Assembly (NCBI RefSeq): GCF_950023065.1
Contig: NC_088678.1
Location: forward strand, 31,734,580-31,798,579
Source of the DNA: Planococcus citri
Taxonomy: Eukaryota; Arthropoda; Insecta; Hemiptera; Pseudococcidae
Length of the DNA stretch: 64,000 bases
Direction: 5' to 3'
Part shown: positions 22,881 through 34,958 of the stretch, piece by piece
Numbering within the stretch: position 1 is the stretch's first letter
How the letters are laid out: each line of letters starts with the position of its first letter
Position numbers and translations under genes: made by a program
The notes under the pieces: model-generated
Seen by the model: only the letters and a program-made list of their open reading frames with translations
What the model was told of the DNA's origin: nothing
Database searches by the model: none

Positions 22881-25406
22881 AAGGCAGGTGAATCGCGGAT
22901 CTGAGGCAGCGGGTTGAATATCTCAAAAGTAAAAAAAAATGCTAGTCCACAACGTTTGAGAATCGTCAACATTTTGGAAGGTCAACTTGTGGTGAGGAGA
23001 GGGTAGAAAGGGGCACAGAATGTCTTAAGTGATTTTCTGCAAAAATAAAATATCGAGTTCAGCAATCATATCGCACACAAGAATAAGAAAAAATTTGCTT
23101 CGTTTAAGATATTCTTCTGTATCATCCTCTCTACCCACTTCTCCATCACTTCTCTGTATTCGTCGACTTCGCCAGTCAGCCTCGAACGACAATACTGGTG
23201 CTCGCCTGCTCGTCTGTCGTAGGTTCGGGTCTACCCCGATCTCCTGCTTGTTCATCGCCCATCATCTCGTCTCTCGTCTCTTCTCGTCCACACGATGGTA
23301 ATTTTATTTCTTCGTTGACGTTAACTCGTTTTTCGAAAACTCGTTCCAATTTTCCGCTATTATTCTTATCTCTTTCAAGTTTTCCGTTATTGTAGGATGT
23401 TGCCATAATGCTAATAACAATACGGCGTGTTGTCAGCGTTAATGGAAAACTTAGCGATACATAGATATATAGTAAAACGTAGTATACCCACACAACTACA
23501 CACAAACACAAACGCACAGCTTCGTATACGTATAGTACAGACACGTAGACAAGGCAGAGGCAGGCGGAGCGGAGTAACGAAGAAAACGGTATTATGTACC
23601 TTTTTCTCGGAGTAATAAGTTCTCAGAGGGCAGCTAATAGAACCCTTTGTATCCCCCTACGTCTTATAAATTTATCCTTATAGTAGAAGAGTACGTTCAT
23701 TTGCCCCCTTCGCACTATCCCCTCTTCTTACTCCATTCATTCTATATTGTATATGTGAGTATAGACGTTCGCGAGACCATGAGGAACCAATGGAAGAGGA
23801 TCGAGGGGCCCCGAAACAGCAGCTCACGAGGAGGGAGCTGTTGTACTATACTAGTACACGTTAACGGGCCATTTTCATTTTAGTCTTTCTTCTCCCGCAT
23901 TAAAGAAAAGTTAATGGAAAAATTATCGAAGTGAAAATTTCTCATTAAATAGATATACCTTGAGTACCCCGCGTACTCGTCGGCCTGAGCATTGGAGCCG
24001 GCGGCAGCGCGCAGTGAGGAGCCCCTATCATCTTATCATATCAGACAACCAAGAATTTCCTATCCTCGTTGACAGCTAAGATTAAAAAAAAAAAAAAAGA
24101 AAGCAAGGGAAAAAAGAAAAAAGAAATTAGAGAGACCCGGGTGTAAATAACAAGAAATAGATTTTCTGCTCGCTGTTTGGCCTTTTCGCTGTGTTATGTA
24201 TTGTGTATAACCTTCCCTCTCTCCCCTCCCATCATGTATTTTCTATTGCCGAGATACCTCGAGGTAACCGTCCTTGGGGTGGAAATCGCCTCGACGACGC
24301 ACTTTACCAACCAATTTTTCTCTTAATCCGAGTATTATGTACTCGCATAGAAAATCCAAATAAGTTGACAGAAAAAACAAAACAAAAAGTTATCCATGCA
24401 AAAATTATTCTCATCTCTTGGTCCACTACACAGCAATACACACACAACGAAACTGAAATGAAAAATAGTCTCGATTCGCTAACTCAAATTTCTTCACTTG
24501 TACAATACGATGCGACACGTCTGTTTTTTAAGCTGGCTACCTACAGCAAAAAAAACAAAAAAAAAAAAGTAAAACGAACCCTTTTTTCTCATCTTCTCTG
24601 CTCAGTAAAAATTCTTCTCGTTTATTTGTAATACGAATAAAAATCATCTCCTCGGGTGTTTCTTATTTTCTTTCAACAAACTCAGATTCCATGACATACT
24701 AGGTAGCTTCATGTATAGAAAAGAAAAAAAAAACATTTAAATATAAACCCGATTCTGTTTTCATGGTCCGAATACTTTTCGTACCTATGAAAATTCAACT
24801 GGTTTTTCTTTTTCTTTGTTCGTCCTACACTTCACGTACCTTTTTCAATAATACGAGTACAGACCTAGGTATCTTGCTATGCTCATTTCACCAGCGGTGT
24901 TTTTTTCTCTCTATTTGATACTCGTTGTTTGGCAAGCTCTCTTTTTTCCAGTTACACCGGCCAGTTTCTGAACCAATTGCAACTTCTTCGTATCTTTTCG
25001 TTTACATCCGTATTAAATACGATTACAAAATATTCCGGTCGGTATGAAAATGAAGTACTTGTAATACTACAAACGAAGATTTAAAACTCATTTTGAAATT
25101 AATATTTTACGCCACGATTTTTTTTTTTCTTTTTCCTTCGTGAAAATCAGACTGCGGATAGGTAGGTACTCTTTCAGTAGCATGTAAGTAAGTACAGATG
25201 GGTAAAAAGCGTAGAAAATTTTATAAACTACGATAATACTCGTCGCGGTGACGTCTTTTCTCGCCTATAAATCCATGTAACTAAACCTATTTATGCATAA
25301 CGATTTTTTTCCTTCCTCGAAACTCGGATGGATAAAGACTGAATAGAAAGAAATCTTCGAACACCTTGTAGAATTGTACGCGATGAAAGGATTTTTTGCG
25401 TTTTTC
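22881..25406. other. non-coding, apparently unique sequence
   Basis: This interval is relatively CpG-rich with several overlapping short open frames on both strands at 23025-23883. Their serine/arginine-rich translations carry no recognisable domain and opposing frames are open together, so I treat them as chance. A purine-rich run lies at 24085-24120. No RNA gene is seen. Confidence 0.4.
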
Positions 25407-25407
25407 C

Positions 25408-25429
25408 CTCTCTCTCTCTCTCTCTCTCA
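25408..25429. repeat. (CT)n microsatellite
   Basis: Eleven uninterrupted CT dinucleotides. Confidence 0.95.
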
Positions 25430-25747
25430 CGGAATTGGCAGTGGAACTCGTGATCTACATATACTTGTTTTTTTTCCTCAACCTGCGTCAGAAATACCTA
25501 TTTTAGTCTTGGAGCGAAAATTAGGGCAGTGATACGAAAGTGATGTAAAAATGCGACATTTATGATGTGATGAAAAATGATTTGTGGCTAGATCAATAAG
25601 GACTTTCGCACGTTCAGAAAATTGAAAGTGATTCTATGACTGAATCCCATCTACTTCTTTAAAGTTCCTTTACATTTTTTTGAAAAAATATTAAAAAATA
25701 CAAAAAATTGTTGAAAATGAGTTTTGAGGGAAAGGAATAGGTCCAAT

Positions 25748-25895
25748 ACTTACAGCCATCCCGAAATTTCTCATTTTTCTTAATGAGTGCTTAAATCTTG
25801 AAAAAATATCTACCTTGGAAAAAATTGTTGGCAATTTTTTTTCTCAAAGAATATCTAGGTAGGTACTTACCTGAAAAAAATTTGGATTGCGATAA
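25748..25895 (-). promoter_or_regulatory. recursive splice site 2 with downstream donor (RS-exon of 117 nt)
   Basis: On the minus strand AATTTTTTTTCAG ends at 25871 and GTAAGTACCT begins at 25870, a 3' splice site joined directly to a near-perfect donor. A further donor, GTAAGTATTGG, starts at 25753 and would define a 117 nt RS-exon. The upstream branch point is less clear than at the other sites, and the pyrimidine tract is short and lies in T-rich DNA. I rank it slightly below sites 1 and 3. Confidence 0.55.
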
Positions 25896-26490
25896 AATTT
25901 CTGAGGCTGAATTTTATTTTTGGGTAATCCTCCAAAAAAGTTTGAATTTCAATACTAAAATTTTTCAAAAATGAAAACCTTTTTTTAAATTTTTTTCAAA
26001 AGGGACTTGATTTTAGGCATACCTACCCAGGATCCCTAAAATGACTTCAGCCCCAAGTCATCTTCAATAGGGGCGGGGGCAGGGGCTTTAAAAAAAATTG
26101 GTGTCATTTTTTGAAAAAAAAAAGCTGTTTTCACTACTTTTGGGTAAGTATATAGGTACTCGTATAACTGGAGCAGTTATTTGTATAGGTTTAGCTCACA
26201 AAAAGGTCATCAAGGAGGTACCAGGTACATACATTTTAATTGGAGTAATTAGTCCTGATAAGGTAGGTTCTTTCGTTCACCGTGGAAAAAACTTCTCGAT
26301 AGCCACGACAAAATACCAAACTACACTATCCACGACGTAAGAAAAAAAGAACTAAAATTTGTTTTACTGGTAATAGAATCAATAATTTTTCAATTTTCAA
26401 AGTTGTGGTCATCAAATACTTACCATTTGAATAGGGTATTTTTCTTATTTTTTTCAAGAAAAAAAATGTCTCTTTTAAACGTGAGAATGA
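25896..26490. other. AT-rich non-coding sequence
   Basis: No gene or recognised repeat. The 80-codon open frame at 26098-26340 has no domain I can name. Confidence 0.4.
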
Positions 26491-26493
26491 TGA

Positions 26494-26881
26494 GCCACGG
26501 CGATGGATTTTAAAAATGGTAATCTGTACAATTTTCACAGATTACCATTCGCAGAACGATCGACTGTATTTGCTTGATGATTGTGAAATGGGTACAGCAC
26601 TGCTATCACTGAAACAATACAGCGTAGCCATTTCACCGCAAAAAAAATCGAATAGGGGAGCCAGGAAAAAATGAACAAAAATTGGCCACGGCGATGGAGC
26701 AAAAACTGGTTACATCTTTTCATGGGCTCGGTTTCAGGGTATGTATCATTCTGAAAATTTGTATCGGTTCTATCATTTACTCTGGATATCACACAATAAT
26801 ATGTATCCTTTTTTTTTTCAGAAGTCAATTTTTGAAGATGAAGTTGAAAAATTGAAAGTGGTTACAAGCCACGACGATGGA
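26494..26881 (+). repeat. three direct GCCACGRCGATGGA repeats, spacing about 185 bp
   Basis: The 14-base word GCCACGGCGATGGA occurs at 26494 and 26685, and with one change at 26868. Spacing is 191 and 183 bases. Sequence between copies is only weakly similar (GGTTACA near the last two), so this may be a decayed tandem repeat. Confidence 0.55.
26515..26549. other. perfect 13 bp stem-loop
   Basis: AATGGTAATCTGT pairs perfectly with ACAGATTACCATT across a 9-base loop (26528-26536). It has no T-run after it. It could be a structured RNA or a small hairpin of a mobile element; the role is unknown. Confidence 0.6.
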
Positions 26882-29800
26882 ATTTTTGGGGTTTGGAGGG
26901 GACTAGACCCCAAATGGAGGGGGGTTGGGGGGACGTGAAACTATATGCACGTGATGCCTGAGTTGGTACCTACACAATGCCACCGAAAAAAATGTTCAAT
27001 TGTAAATAGTATTCAAGTAAACCACCTGTTATATGATTTTTAAACTTTTTTGGAGGATTACCTTTTTTTCAATTTTGGCGAAAATTTCAAAAATTTCAAT
27101 TTGGCTCATGAATAATACCAAAATTTTTAAAATGGCATCCTACTTTTACCCATTCGGCACCGATTAGGACTTGATTTGAGCCACCATACACCACACCTTC
27201 CAACGGATTCCTGAGCTCGCAGTTTTGGAAAAAATCCTTTAGAATGGAACCCAAATAAAATTTTAGTCACCTCTACAAGTTTTGGTCAGGTGCACTAATC
27301 AACCACTGCATCGGTTTGAGAGAAATTTCCTAAAATTCCGATCTTTCTCAGGGAATCAATAAACAAAACAACAACAACAGTATATTGATTTAAAAACCAG
27401 GTCAGATGGTCACGAACACAGTTTTTTTTTTTTTTTTAAATCGAGAGTGCTTTTAAAAATGCAAATAGTATTTAATTTTCAATTTTTTTGCAAATAATTT
27501 TTGGAAAAATATTTTTAAAGTTTGGAATTTCCTTCATAATCTTTGAAGTCTTTATCTCAACTTCCCAGATTACGATTCAGTCATAAGATCGATTTAACCT
27601 CCTGATCTGCGAAAATGTGGGCGAATATCCAACACTTTGAGGATAGAGGGAGAGAGAGAGAGAGGAGAAGGGAGGGAGGGAACAGAATTGATGTGGGCAA
27701 TTTTACCCAACAATCAAATAGAATTCATAAAAAAATCGAGCGAAATCAGAAAATCTGACTACCTGAATTTTTGGTCCGAGTTGATGTGAAATAAATACCT
27801 ACTTGTTTTGCAATTTTTGCTTAGGTATATTTCGGAAATTTTAGATTCCTGTACACCTTTAATTTTTTGATAAGGCACCTGATATTTTTTCGGTGAGCCA
27901 CTCTCCAATTCTCCATGGATTACCATCACAAGATGAACATCTATACAGATAACCGGTTTAATTATGTTTAAAGCAAAAACTGTACTCATAATTTTACCAT
28001 TTTCGTCCCATCGTATTCTCGGTGATAATCCTATTCATCTATCGCGGTCAATTTCACGATCTAATTACGCGTATTCGGAATTGGCGTTAAAATTAATACG
28101 ATTATAATAAACGACCCGACGAGCAACTGGTTTCAGTATATCCTCGTACGATGTTTTCACGCTTTAGAAGAACACCTCGTCACCACCGAAACGTCGCCCC
28201 TTTTTTTCGCATCACTAATCGCAAGTTGATCTTGCATTGCACCTCACCTAGCGAACTAAACAAACCACGCCGTGAAATTCTCAGCAATTAAATTATGCAA
28301 ATACAAAATCAAACAATAATTACGACGATATGGTGCGCCTGATGGTTCGGTAATACGCGAACGTTGGTCAGATAAATTACATTCGCAATTTTTCTTCGCC
28401 TTTGGTCGAAAAACTATAGGCTTAAAACGGGAGAAATATATGCGTCCGAGGAACCAAGCCGAGCCTTTGCTTTATAGTAACCCCTCATCTCGCACTTACG
28501 CTTATAATGAGTATGTGCTTTTACACGTTAAATCTACACCAGTGTAAGTATAATAATATGTGAGCCTATACATAAGAGACATGGGCGACCGTAGTATCTA
28601 CTCGTAGATGAGGGAGCAGAGAGCTTTGAAAACGACGGTTGAGTGATCTAATTAAGATTGGCCGGTTTTAAAGTTATCCCTTTAAAAGTCGACGCATATG
28701 CTCTCGACCACCGCTACCATCGCAGCCAAGCCAATCTTCATCTCCATTCTTCCATCCATCTACACACAGAAGGGTTGTTTTCCGCTTATTTTTATTATCA
28801 TTATAGGTAGGACTATATATACTCGTGGCTCGACGCCTCGCCGAGTACCACTTTTATCCATATTTCACCGAATGGTTCCCAAATCGAGGCGCGATCGTTC
28901 TTAATTAATATTTTTTCGTCGCTTAGACGCGGCTACGTTAACGTTGCACAATCACAAAAAAAAACTTTTTAATTAAAATTTCTCTCGTAAAAAGTCTCGC
29001 CATGCCACGCCGTCGTCTCTATGACTGCTCTCATTCCACAATAACAACACTAGGGGAAAGTTATACGCTTGTTGTAGGGTACTTTTCCATGTAGACCAGA
29101 AAGCAGCATAGGAGTATATACGAAGGCGAGAAAAAAAAGAGCTCTCACACACACACGAGTATTACGAGTAGGCTACGTACGTACGTACGTCTAAAACAGC
29201 TCGCGATCTTGAAATTGCAACGATATTAAAAAAATATCCCGGACTGAAATAGGTAGGCTATATACGCTGTGTCTGTGTGAAAATAAATAATATAAAACCT
29301 GTCATTATGTCGCCCTTTTTTTCTCTTTCTCTCTCTGTCTTTTTCCCTATGTACGAGGAGTATAGCACGCATTACATAGCATCATACAGTATGAAAAGAA
29401 AAAGCACAGCGAGCGCACCGTCAAACGAAACTCATATTATTTCAATTTTCATAATACTCCACCCTTTGGCTCCCACACCCGACTCGGGGACCAACACTGC
29501 GCCGCGCTCCCTTCACGTCGGGCGTCTTCTTCGCCGTCATCATATACAAACACCACCGCACCCCGTAGCCCAGCCATTCGCCTCTCTCGCTATTTGGAAT
29601 TCAATTACCAATACAATACAATAAGCTCTCCGGCGCAACGATTATTCGATTATATTTTATGAAATCAGGAATTTAATAATAAAAGGCGCACTTTCATTCC
29701 TTTTATTACCTAATCGTCATTTCGACGCAGGACGTTCGTAAAATCGTGCTCTCTTCTTTAGTTTACCCATATCTTGAAGAATATTTCTACGAGGTGGTTT

Positions 29801-30510
29801 TTTTCAAAGCTGATTTTCTTACAGAAAAACTCTAGCTTTTTCAGACCGAGAAGATGAATTTTCATATTTTTTTAAAAACGATTTTTAACGCAGTGTTAGC
29901 GTTGGGGCTGCTCTAATTGATCTCAGGATTGGAAGTTCGTATATAAATTAAGGGAAAGTATAATCTAAATGTGCCTTTTGGAAATTTCAGTTTTCCACTC
30001 CGTCCTCACTCATCATAAATTTGGCAAAATTTGGTAACTTGTAATAAACTTTGAAACATACAGCTTACCTTTTAAAATTATCCGCGACAAAAGGTGATGT
30101 GTAAAAGAGAGTCCCAATTTCCCGTCAGAGTAAACCACGTCACTTTAACGAAGGTGGGAAGGAACGTTTTAGGCAAAGTGAAAAATAACGAAGATGAAAA
30201 TCGCAGTCTTAATGTTGACATGGATACGTTTTTTGGTGAGGGTCTGTCTAAAATTAAGCCAGACTTTAAAAACTTGAAAAAAAGAATCAATTTTCAATCT
30301 TCAGAAATTTTGTAAAATTTTATCTGATTTTCAAGAACATTGGAAAAAATTGGGATGAATTATCAGAATTTGAATAACCATGACAAATTTCAGTCATTTC
30401 TAGTTACAAAGCAGACTAGAGTGAAATCTGATTTTTAGGAACCTGAAAAAAAATCAATTAGGTAAGTGCTGAGATTGAGTCAGATTTTCAAAAATGAATT
30501 TCTAGGCCTG
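26882..30510. other. non-coding, apparently unique sequence with microsatellites
   Basis: No recognised gene. The interval contains a (GA)n run at 27651-27664, a (TACG)n run at 29174-29190 and a CpG-containing, less AT-rich section at about 28000-29700. That section could be regulatory, but nothing in it identifies a function. The 115-codon frame at 29277-29624 has no recognisable domain. Confidence 0.4.
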
Positions 30511-31646
30511 CCCATGGGAAAATGATTCTATAAAATTCAATAAAAATTCATCAAATTTGATCTTATTTGATCAAATTGGATGAAAAATTTGATCAAGTTT
30601 TGTAGAATTCTATCAAATTTCATAAAATTATATCTGATTAGATCCAGTGGATTTCAACTGTGAATGTAAAGTTTTCTATAATTTCATAAAGATTCATAAA
30701 AATTGATAAAGTTTTATGAAGTTAGATGAAATTTGATGAAGTATACACGTGAAGTTTTATTCAATTTTATGAAGATTGGTAAAAATTGATAAAGTTTGAT
30801 GTAATAAACACACAAAGTTTTATTTAATTTTATAAAAATTGATGAAAGTTAATAAAGTTTGATGAAATTTGATGTAGTGCAATACAAACAGTTTGATGTG
30901 ATTTTATAAAGATTTGTAAAAGTTCATAAAGTAGTATAAAGTTTTATAGAGTTGGATGTAATGCATTCTTGAAATTTATATAAAATGTGATATTGTTTGA
31001 TCAACTTTTATAAAATTATATCAAAATTGATCAAAGTATGCATCACTTAGTTGATTTGTTATACATTTATTTTATCCAATTTTATAGAATTGCATAAAAC
31101 TAGATAAAAGTTATGAACTTCTGTTTCACTGAAAAAATTTCTCTATGACAAAGATATTCATCTTGATCAAGTTTGATCAAATTTAATCAAACTTGACCAG
31201 ATTTTATAAAATTTGATCAAACAATCCTGAAAATTTTCCAAGTCCAGACCCTGGGAAAGAGAATATAAATTTCCTTAATACCTGATCTTTCATGGAACAG
31301 GTTGGTATAGTGGTTAAGAAAACAGATTAAGGTGTGAGAGGTTGAAGGTTCAAACCCAGACACTGGCAGTGAAATTTTTTGAAATTTTTTTTTCGCTTTT
31401 TTGATGAAATTTACTACACTACTTCACATTTTAAGCGCAAATTACATTTCAACATTAATTAGACCATTTTTACTAATTAAATATAATTTTTTAAGACAAA
31501 AGAATATGAATTTGATAGAATTTTATCCAAGTGAATCAAATTAAATGAGATTTGATGAAATTTTATAGGTACATTCTGGACATAAAATTCTATAGAAAAT
31601 TTTTCAGTGTTTTTTATAGAATTTTATAGAATTATTTTTCCATGGG
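30511..31646. mobile_element. 1.1 kb TIR element 'B' with tRNA-like module
   Basis: The left end CCCATGGGAAAATGATTCTA is matched at the right end, which reads CCCATGGAAAAATAATTCTA inverted. The interior is built from short words such as TTTGATCAAA, TTTTATAAAA and GATGAAATTT in both orientations. A tRNA-like module sits at about 31302-31371. The ends align with those of element A (CCCTGGTAGAAAAATCCTAT) if small gaps are allowed, and the layout is the same. There is no coding frame. No target duplication longer than 2-3 bases is visible. Confidence 0.6.
31302..31371 (+). other. tRNA-like (pol III promoter) module inside element B
   Basis: A box TTGGTATAGTGG at 31302-31313 and B box GGTTCAAACCC at 31347-31357. 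The cloverleaf is poor. It is followed by CACTGGCAG and a T-rich body. The module has the same orientation as that in element A and lies a similar distance from the right terminus. Confidence 0.6.
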
Positions 31647-31959
31647 TGACTTTTGAGAACTTGGAAAAAATCAATAAATTGGTAAAATTGAGTCAAGCTC
31701 TCAACAATAATGACTTTCTGACATTTTATCAGGTTTTGAAAACGGAAAAATTTTGTCAAGTTCTTGAAATTGATGTTAGTTATTTGAGCAGACTTTTGAA
31801 AACTTGGAAAAAATCCTATAAAGTTTGATTTCTTATTTTTGGTAGGTATATCAAATTTAAATTCTTGGTAAATTACTTGTAACTGTTGGAAAATTATTGG
31901 AAATTTTCGGGAGAATAAGTAATGATTATATTTTTAGTGAATCTATACTGGAGGACATT

Positions 31960-32620
31960 AATAAATTATTGGCAGATTTTGGTATATTACTGATAAGTTC
32001 TCATTTCTGATAAATTACGGGTAATTTGTAAACTACTGATAATTATTGGTAAATTACTGGTAATAACAGGTAATTTTTGGTAAATAACTGGTAATTTCTG
32101 GTAAATTATTGGTAATTTCTGGTAAATTACTGGTAATTTCTGGTAATTTCTGGTAAATTACTGGTAATTTCTGGTAAATTACTGGTAATTTCTGGTCAAT
32201 TCCTGGTAATTCCTGGGGAATTTTTGGGAATTTTTGGTAAATTTTTGGGAATTTTTGGTAAATTTTTGGCAATTTTTGGTAAATTACGGGTAATTTTTGG
32301 TAAATTACTGGTAATTTTTGGTAAATTACGGGTAATTTTTGGTAACTTTTGGAAAAATACTGGTAATTTCTGGTAAATTACTGGTCTTTTTTTATGATTT
32401 CTTGGTAATTTTAGATAAATATCTGATAATTTTAGGTAAATTTTTAAGAATTTTTGGTAAATTCCCGGTCATTTTAGGTAAATTTTTGGTGATTTTTGGT
32501 AAATTACTGGTAATTTTTGAAAATTACTGGAGGTTTTTGGTAATTTTTTCAAAATGTTTGGTAACTAAATGTTTGATTTACCGGTAATTTTTTGGAATTT
32601 ACCAGTAGGAGATTTTTGGA
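31960..32620. repeat. GGTAATTTNTGGTAAATTAC minisatellite
   Basis: About 30 imperfect units built from GGTAATTT(C/T)T and GGTAAATTACT follow one another, with a basic spacing near 10-11 bases and a stronger 20-21 base period. The central part (32050-32350) is most regular. The flanks are more diverged. The open frames here (32054-32272 minus, 32339-32587 plus) simply read the repeat. Confidence 0.9.
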
Positions 32621-33339
32621 AAATTGGTTTGTGGTGTTCTTGAGGAATTTTTGGTAATTTTTTGATCAGATACTACATGTGTAGTATATTTCAGTAAGTT
32701 TCTGGTAATTTCTAAGACTCTAATTTTTGTTACGTGGATCCTCATCAACACTTGGAAAGAATCCTGCTGAGTTCTTGACCAATAAGTTTCACCACCAACA
32801 TTCAAAATCATTTTTTTTTTTTACATTCAGATGAATACAATTGTTCAAAATTTTTTTTTGAAGCCAAGTTGTCTTGAACGAAATTAAATGACCGTCAAGA
32901 TCCATGGAGCTGAAGGCCAATCTAATAAGTACATTGAATAACTAGGTAATTGTAAGCTATTTGGTATCTATTATAAACTCAAACATTTTGTTATCGCTTT
33001 TCATTCATCTCATACGTGTTTTGTAATTCAATCAAGTGTAACAGTCTATTTTTGCAATACACAAAACTGGGGTAAGGGAGATTTAAAATTGATATGAATC
33101 ATTGAAAAAGTCATTTTTGCCATCTTTTAAATCCATAGATCCAATTTTAGCCTCTTATTAATTATCAAAAAAAGCCAGATCCTGTCAAAAAGATTCTGCA
33201 GCAGAAAAAAACAAAAATTTCTGGATTTCTCCTCCTGATAATTCAACAATTATTTAATAAAATCTAAATCAATGTGTAATCTTCATACACTCATAAAATT
33301 CTGAGGTATTTATTTATAGTATACCTACGTACAGGATTT
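32621..33339. other. non-coding sequence
   Basis: AT-rich and without a recognised gene, RNA or repeat partner. Confidence 0.45.
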
Positions 33340-33430
33340 ACTCACCTATTATCAAGTTTTCTTACTCTTATAACAAAAATTGACACTCACCTGAAACAAA
33401 AAACAAAATAAGTTCTCGATTAGTGGATTG
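33340..33430 (-). promoter_or_regulatory. recursive splice site 3 with downstream donor (RS-exon of 45 nt)
   Basis: On the minus strand a textbook branch point CACTAATC lies about 30 nt before TTTGTTTTTTGTTTCAG, which ends at 33391. GTGAGTGTCA follows at once from 33390. A second donor in the context ATAG|GTGAGTAAAT starts at 33345, giving a 45 nt RS-exon (33346-33390). Branch point, pyrimidine tract, joined AG|GT and downstream donor are all present, so this is the best of the four sites. Confidence 0.7.
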
Positions 33431-34952
33431 ACAATCATTTTAAAATGCACGTTATTAACTTTATAAACAATCTAAAATAGTACAGATAATTGCTTCAGAA
33501 CTGGTTAAAGAAAGACTGAATTAGTTTTTGGATTTATCAACTGGATAATAATAGCAAAAAAAGACTTCTCAATTTTCAAAACCCAAATTTCAAGAAAGTA
33601 TCCCTGTCTAGTCAGATTTCTTCCTCTTAAGGGAACAACAACCATCTGAAGAAATTAATACAGTGATCCTTTGCCCACTTGTTCAAAGAATTTCCAAATT
33701 TAGGAATAAAAACCCCTAAATTTCTCTACTTTTCCTATCCTTTTCCAAAAATGGCAACTCAGCTCGTTGTTTATGTAAGAATCTTGAAACAATATCGTCG
33801 CTCTTCGCACAATCAAAACTCCCATCAACGACAAAGACAACTTCTGAATTTCCTTCCTTCACTGTGAAAACCACCCTCAGCACAGTACAGTTGTCTGTGT
33901 CACGCTGCACCGCGCAAGTATTTAAAAGCAACCCCCTCTTACGTCACGTCTTCGGTGTCGGTCGCTGTGTAATAATATATGCGCCAGGTTATTTCATTAA
34001 AAGCTTCTCTTCTGTCGTGTCTCCAGCACTCCGCAGGTACACCTAATTCGAATTACTCTTAACACTCGCGCCAGCCATGCCGTTCTAAAGGGTTTTGTTG
34101 TACCCCTTACCTCTACGTTTACTGCAGAGAGATAGGTGATGGGCTAGGGCTAGATACACGGGGGGGAGAAGAGGGTCGCGTCGCGGCGTCTAAAAACTTT
34201 ACACGTCAAATGATATAAAGCAGACAGCAACGTTCGAACACAACTACCACTACAGAACGACTACTACCGGTGAATACGACTATACTCGACACAAACCTTG
34301 CCATTTAATAAAATTTACTTTAGAAGCCTGCGCTGCTTTCCAAATTACATCATTCGAGACAAATCATAAACGTCGACCGCATTTCACGATATTAAATTTT
34401 TTCTCTCTCTTTCTCTAGCTCTCGCATGGGCTCGATGAGGTTTGGTTCGTCGTATTCCATTCGTACATATATAAACGCCGACGTTGTTGTCGCCGCGCCG
34501 CCAGACGTATGCCATATGAAAAATTAATCGAATACCGACGAAAGCTATCTGCTGCGTATACTACGTATTATATAAATACGTAAGAAGTAAACGTTAAATT
34601 TAATCGTTTATCGTCCACCACGTTCGTTCGAATCGCCAAATTCCGCAATTTCGCCCATCAGGAGGTTTTCCTACTCGTAGATTTTATTTAGGTATGAATT
34701 CGTTTCAACAGATCTCTGTTTATGGCCTAGCAATCAGAGGATGAATCAAAAAAGAGATTCTAAAATTGGAAAATTTTGGATTAAAGGGCAAAAATTAAAA
34801 AAAAAATGGACTAAAAAAATCTGTATTATCTAGTCTACGTCTATCCCAAAAAATTGTTCGTTGGTTTGAGAGTGATAGAGATTTAAAAAAATATTTCGTA
34901 GGTACATAGTTGAAAAACTTCAAAAATTTTCGAAAAATCAGCAAAAATATGA
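33431..34952. other. non-coding, apparently unique sequence
   Basis: The central part, 33800-34700, is less AT-rich and CpG-containing. Open frames on opposite strands at 33679-34046 are short and without domains. It could be regulatory, but nothing identifies it. Confidence 0.4.
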
Positions 34953-34958
34953 ATAGGT

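Noticed and set aside
32054..32587. Possible CRISPR-like array or low-complexity protein
   Set aside because: Units are 10-21 bases, imperfect and without unique spacers. The proline/isoleucine-rich open frames simply read the minisatellite.
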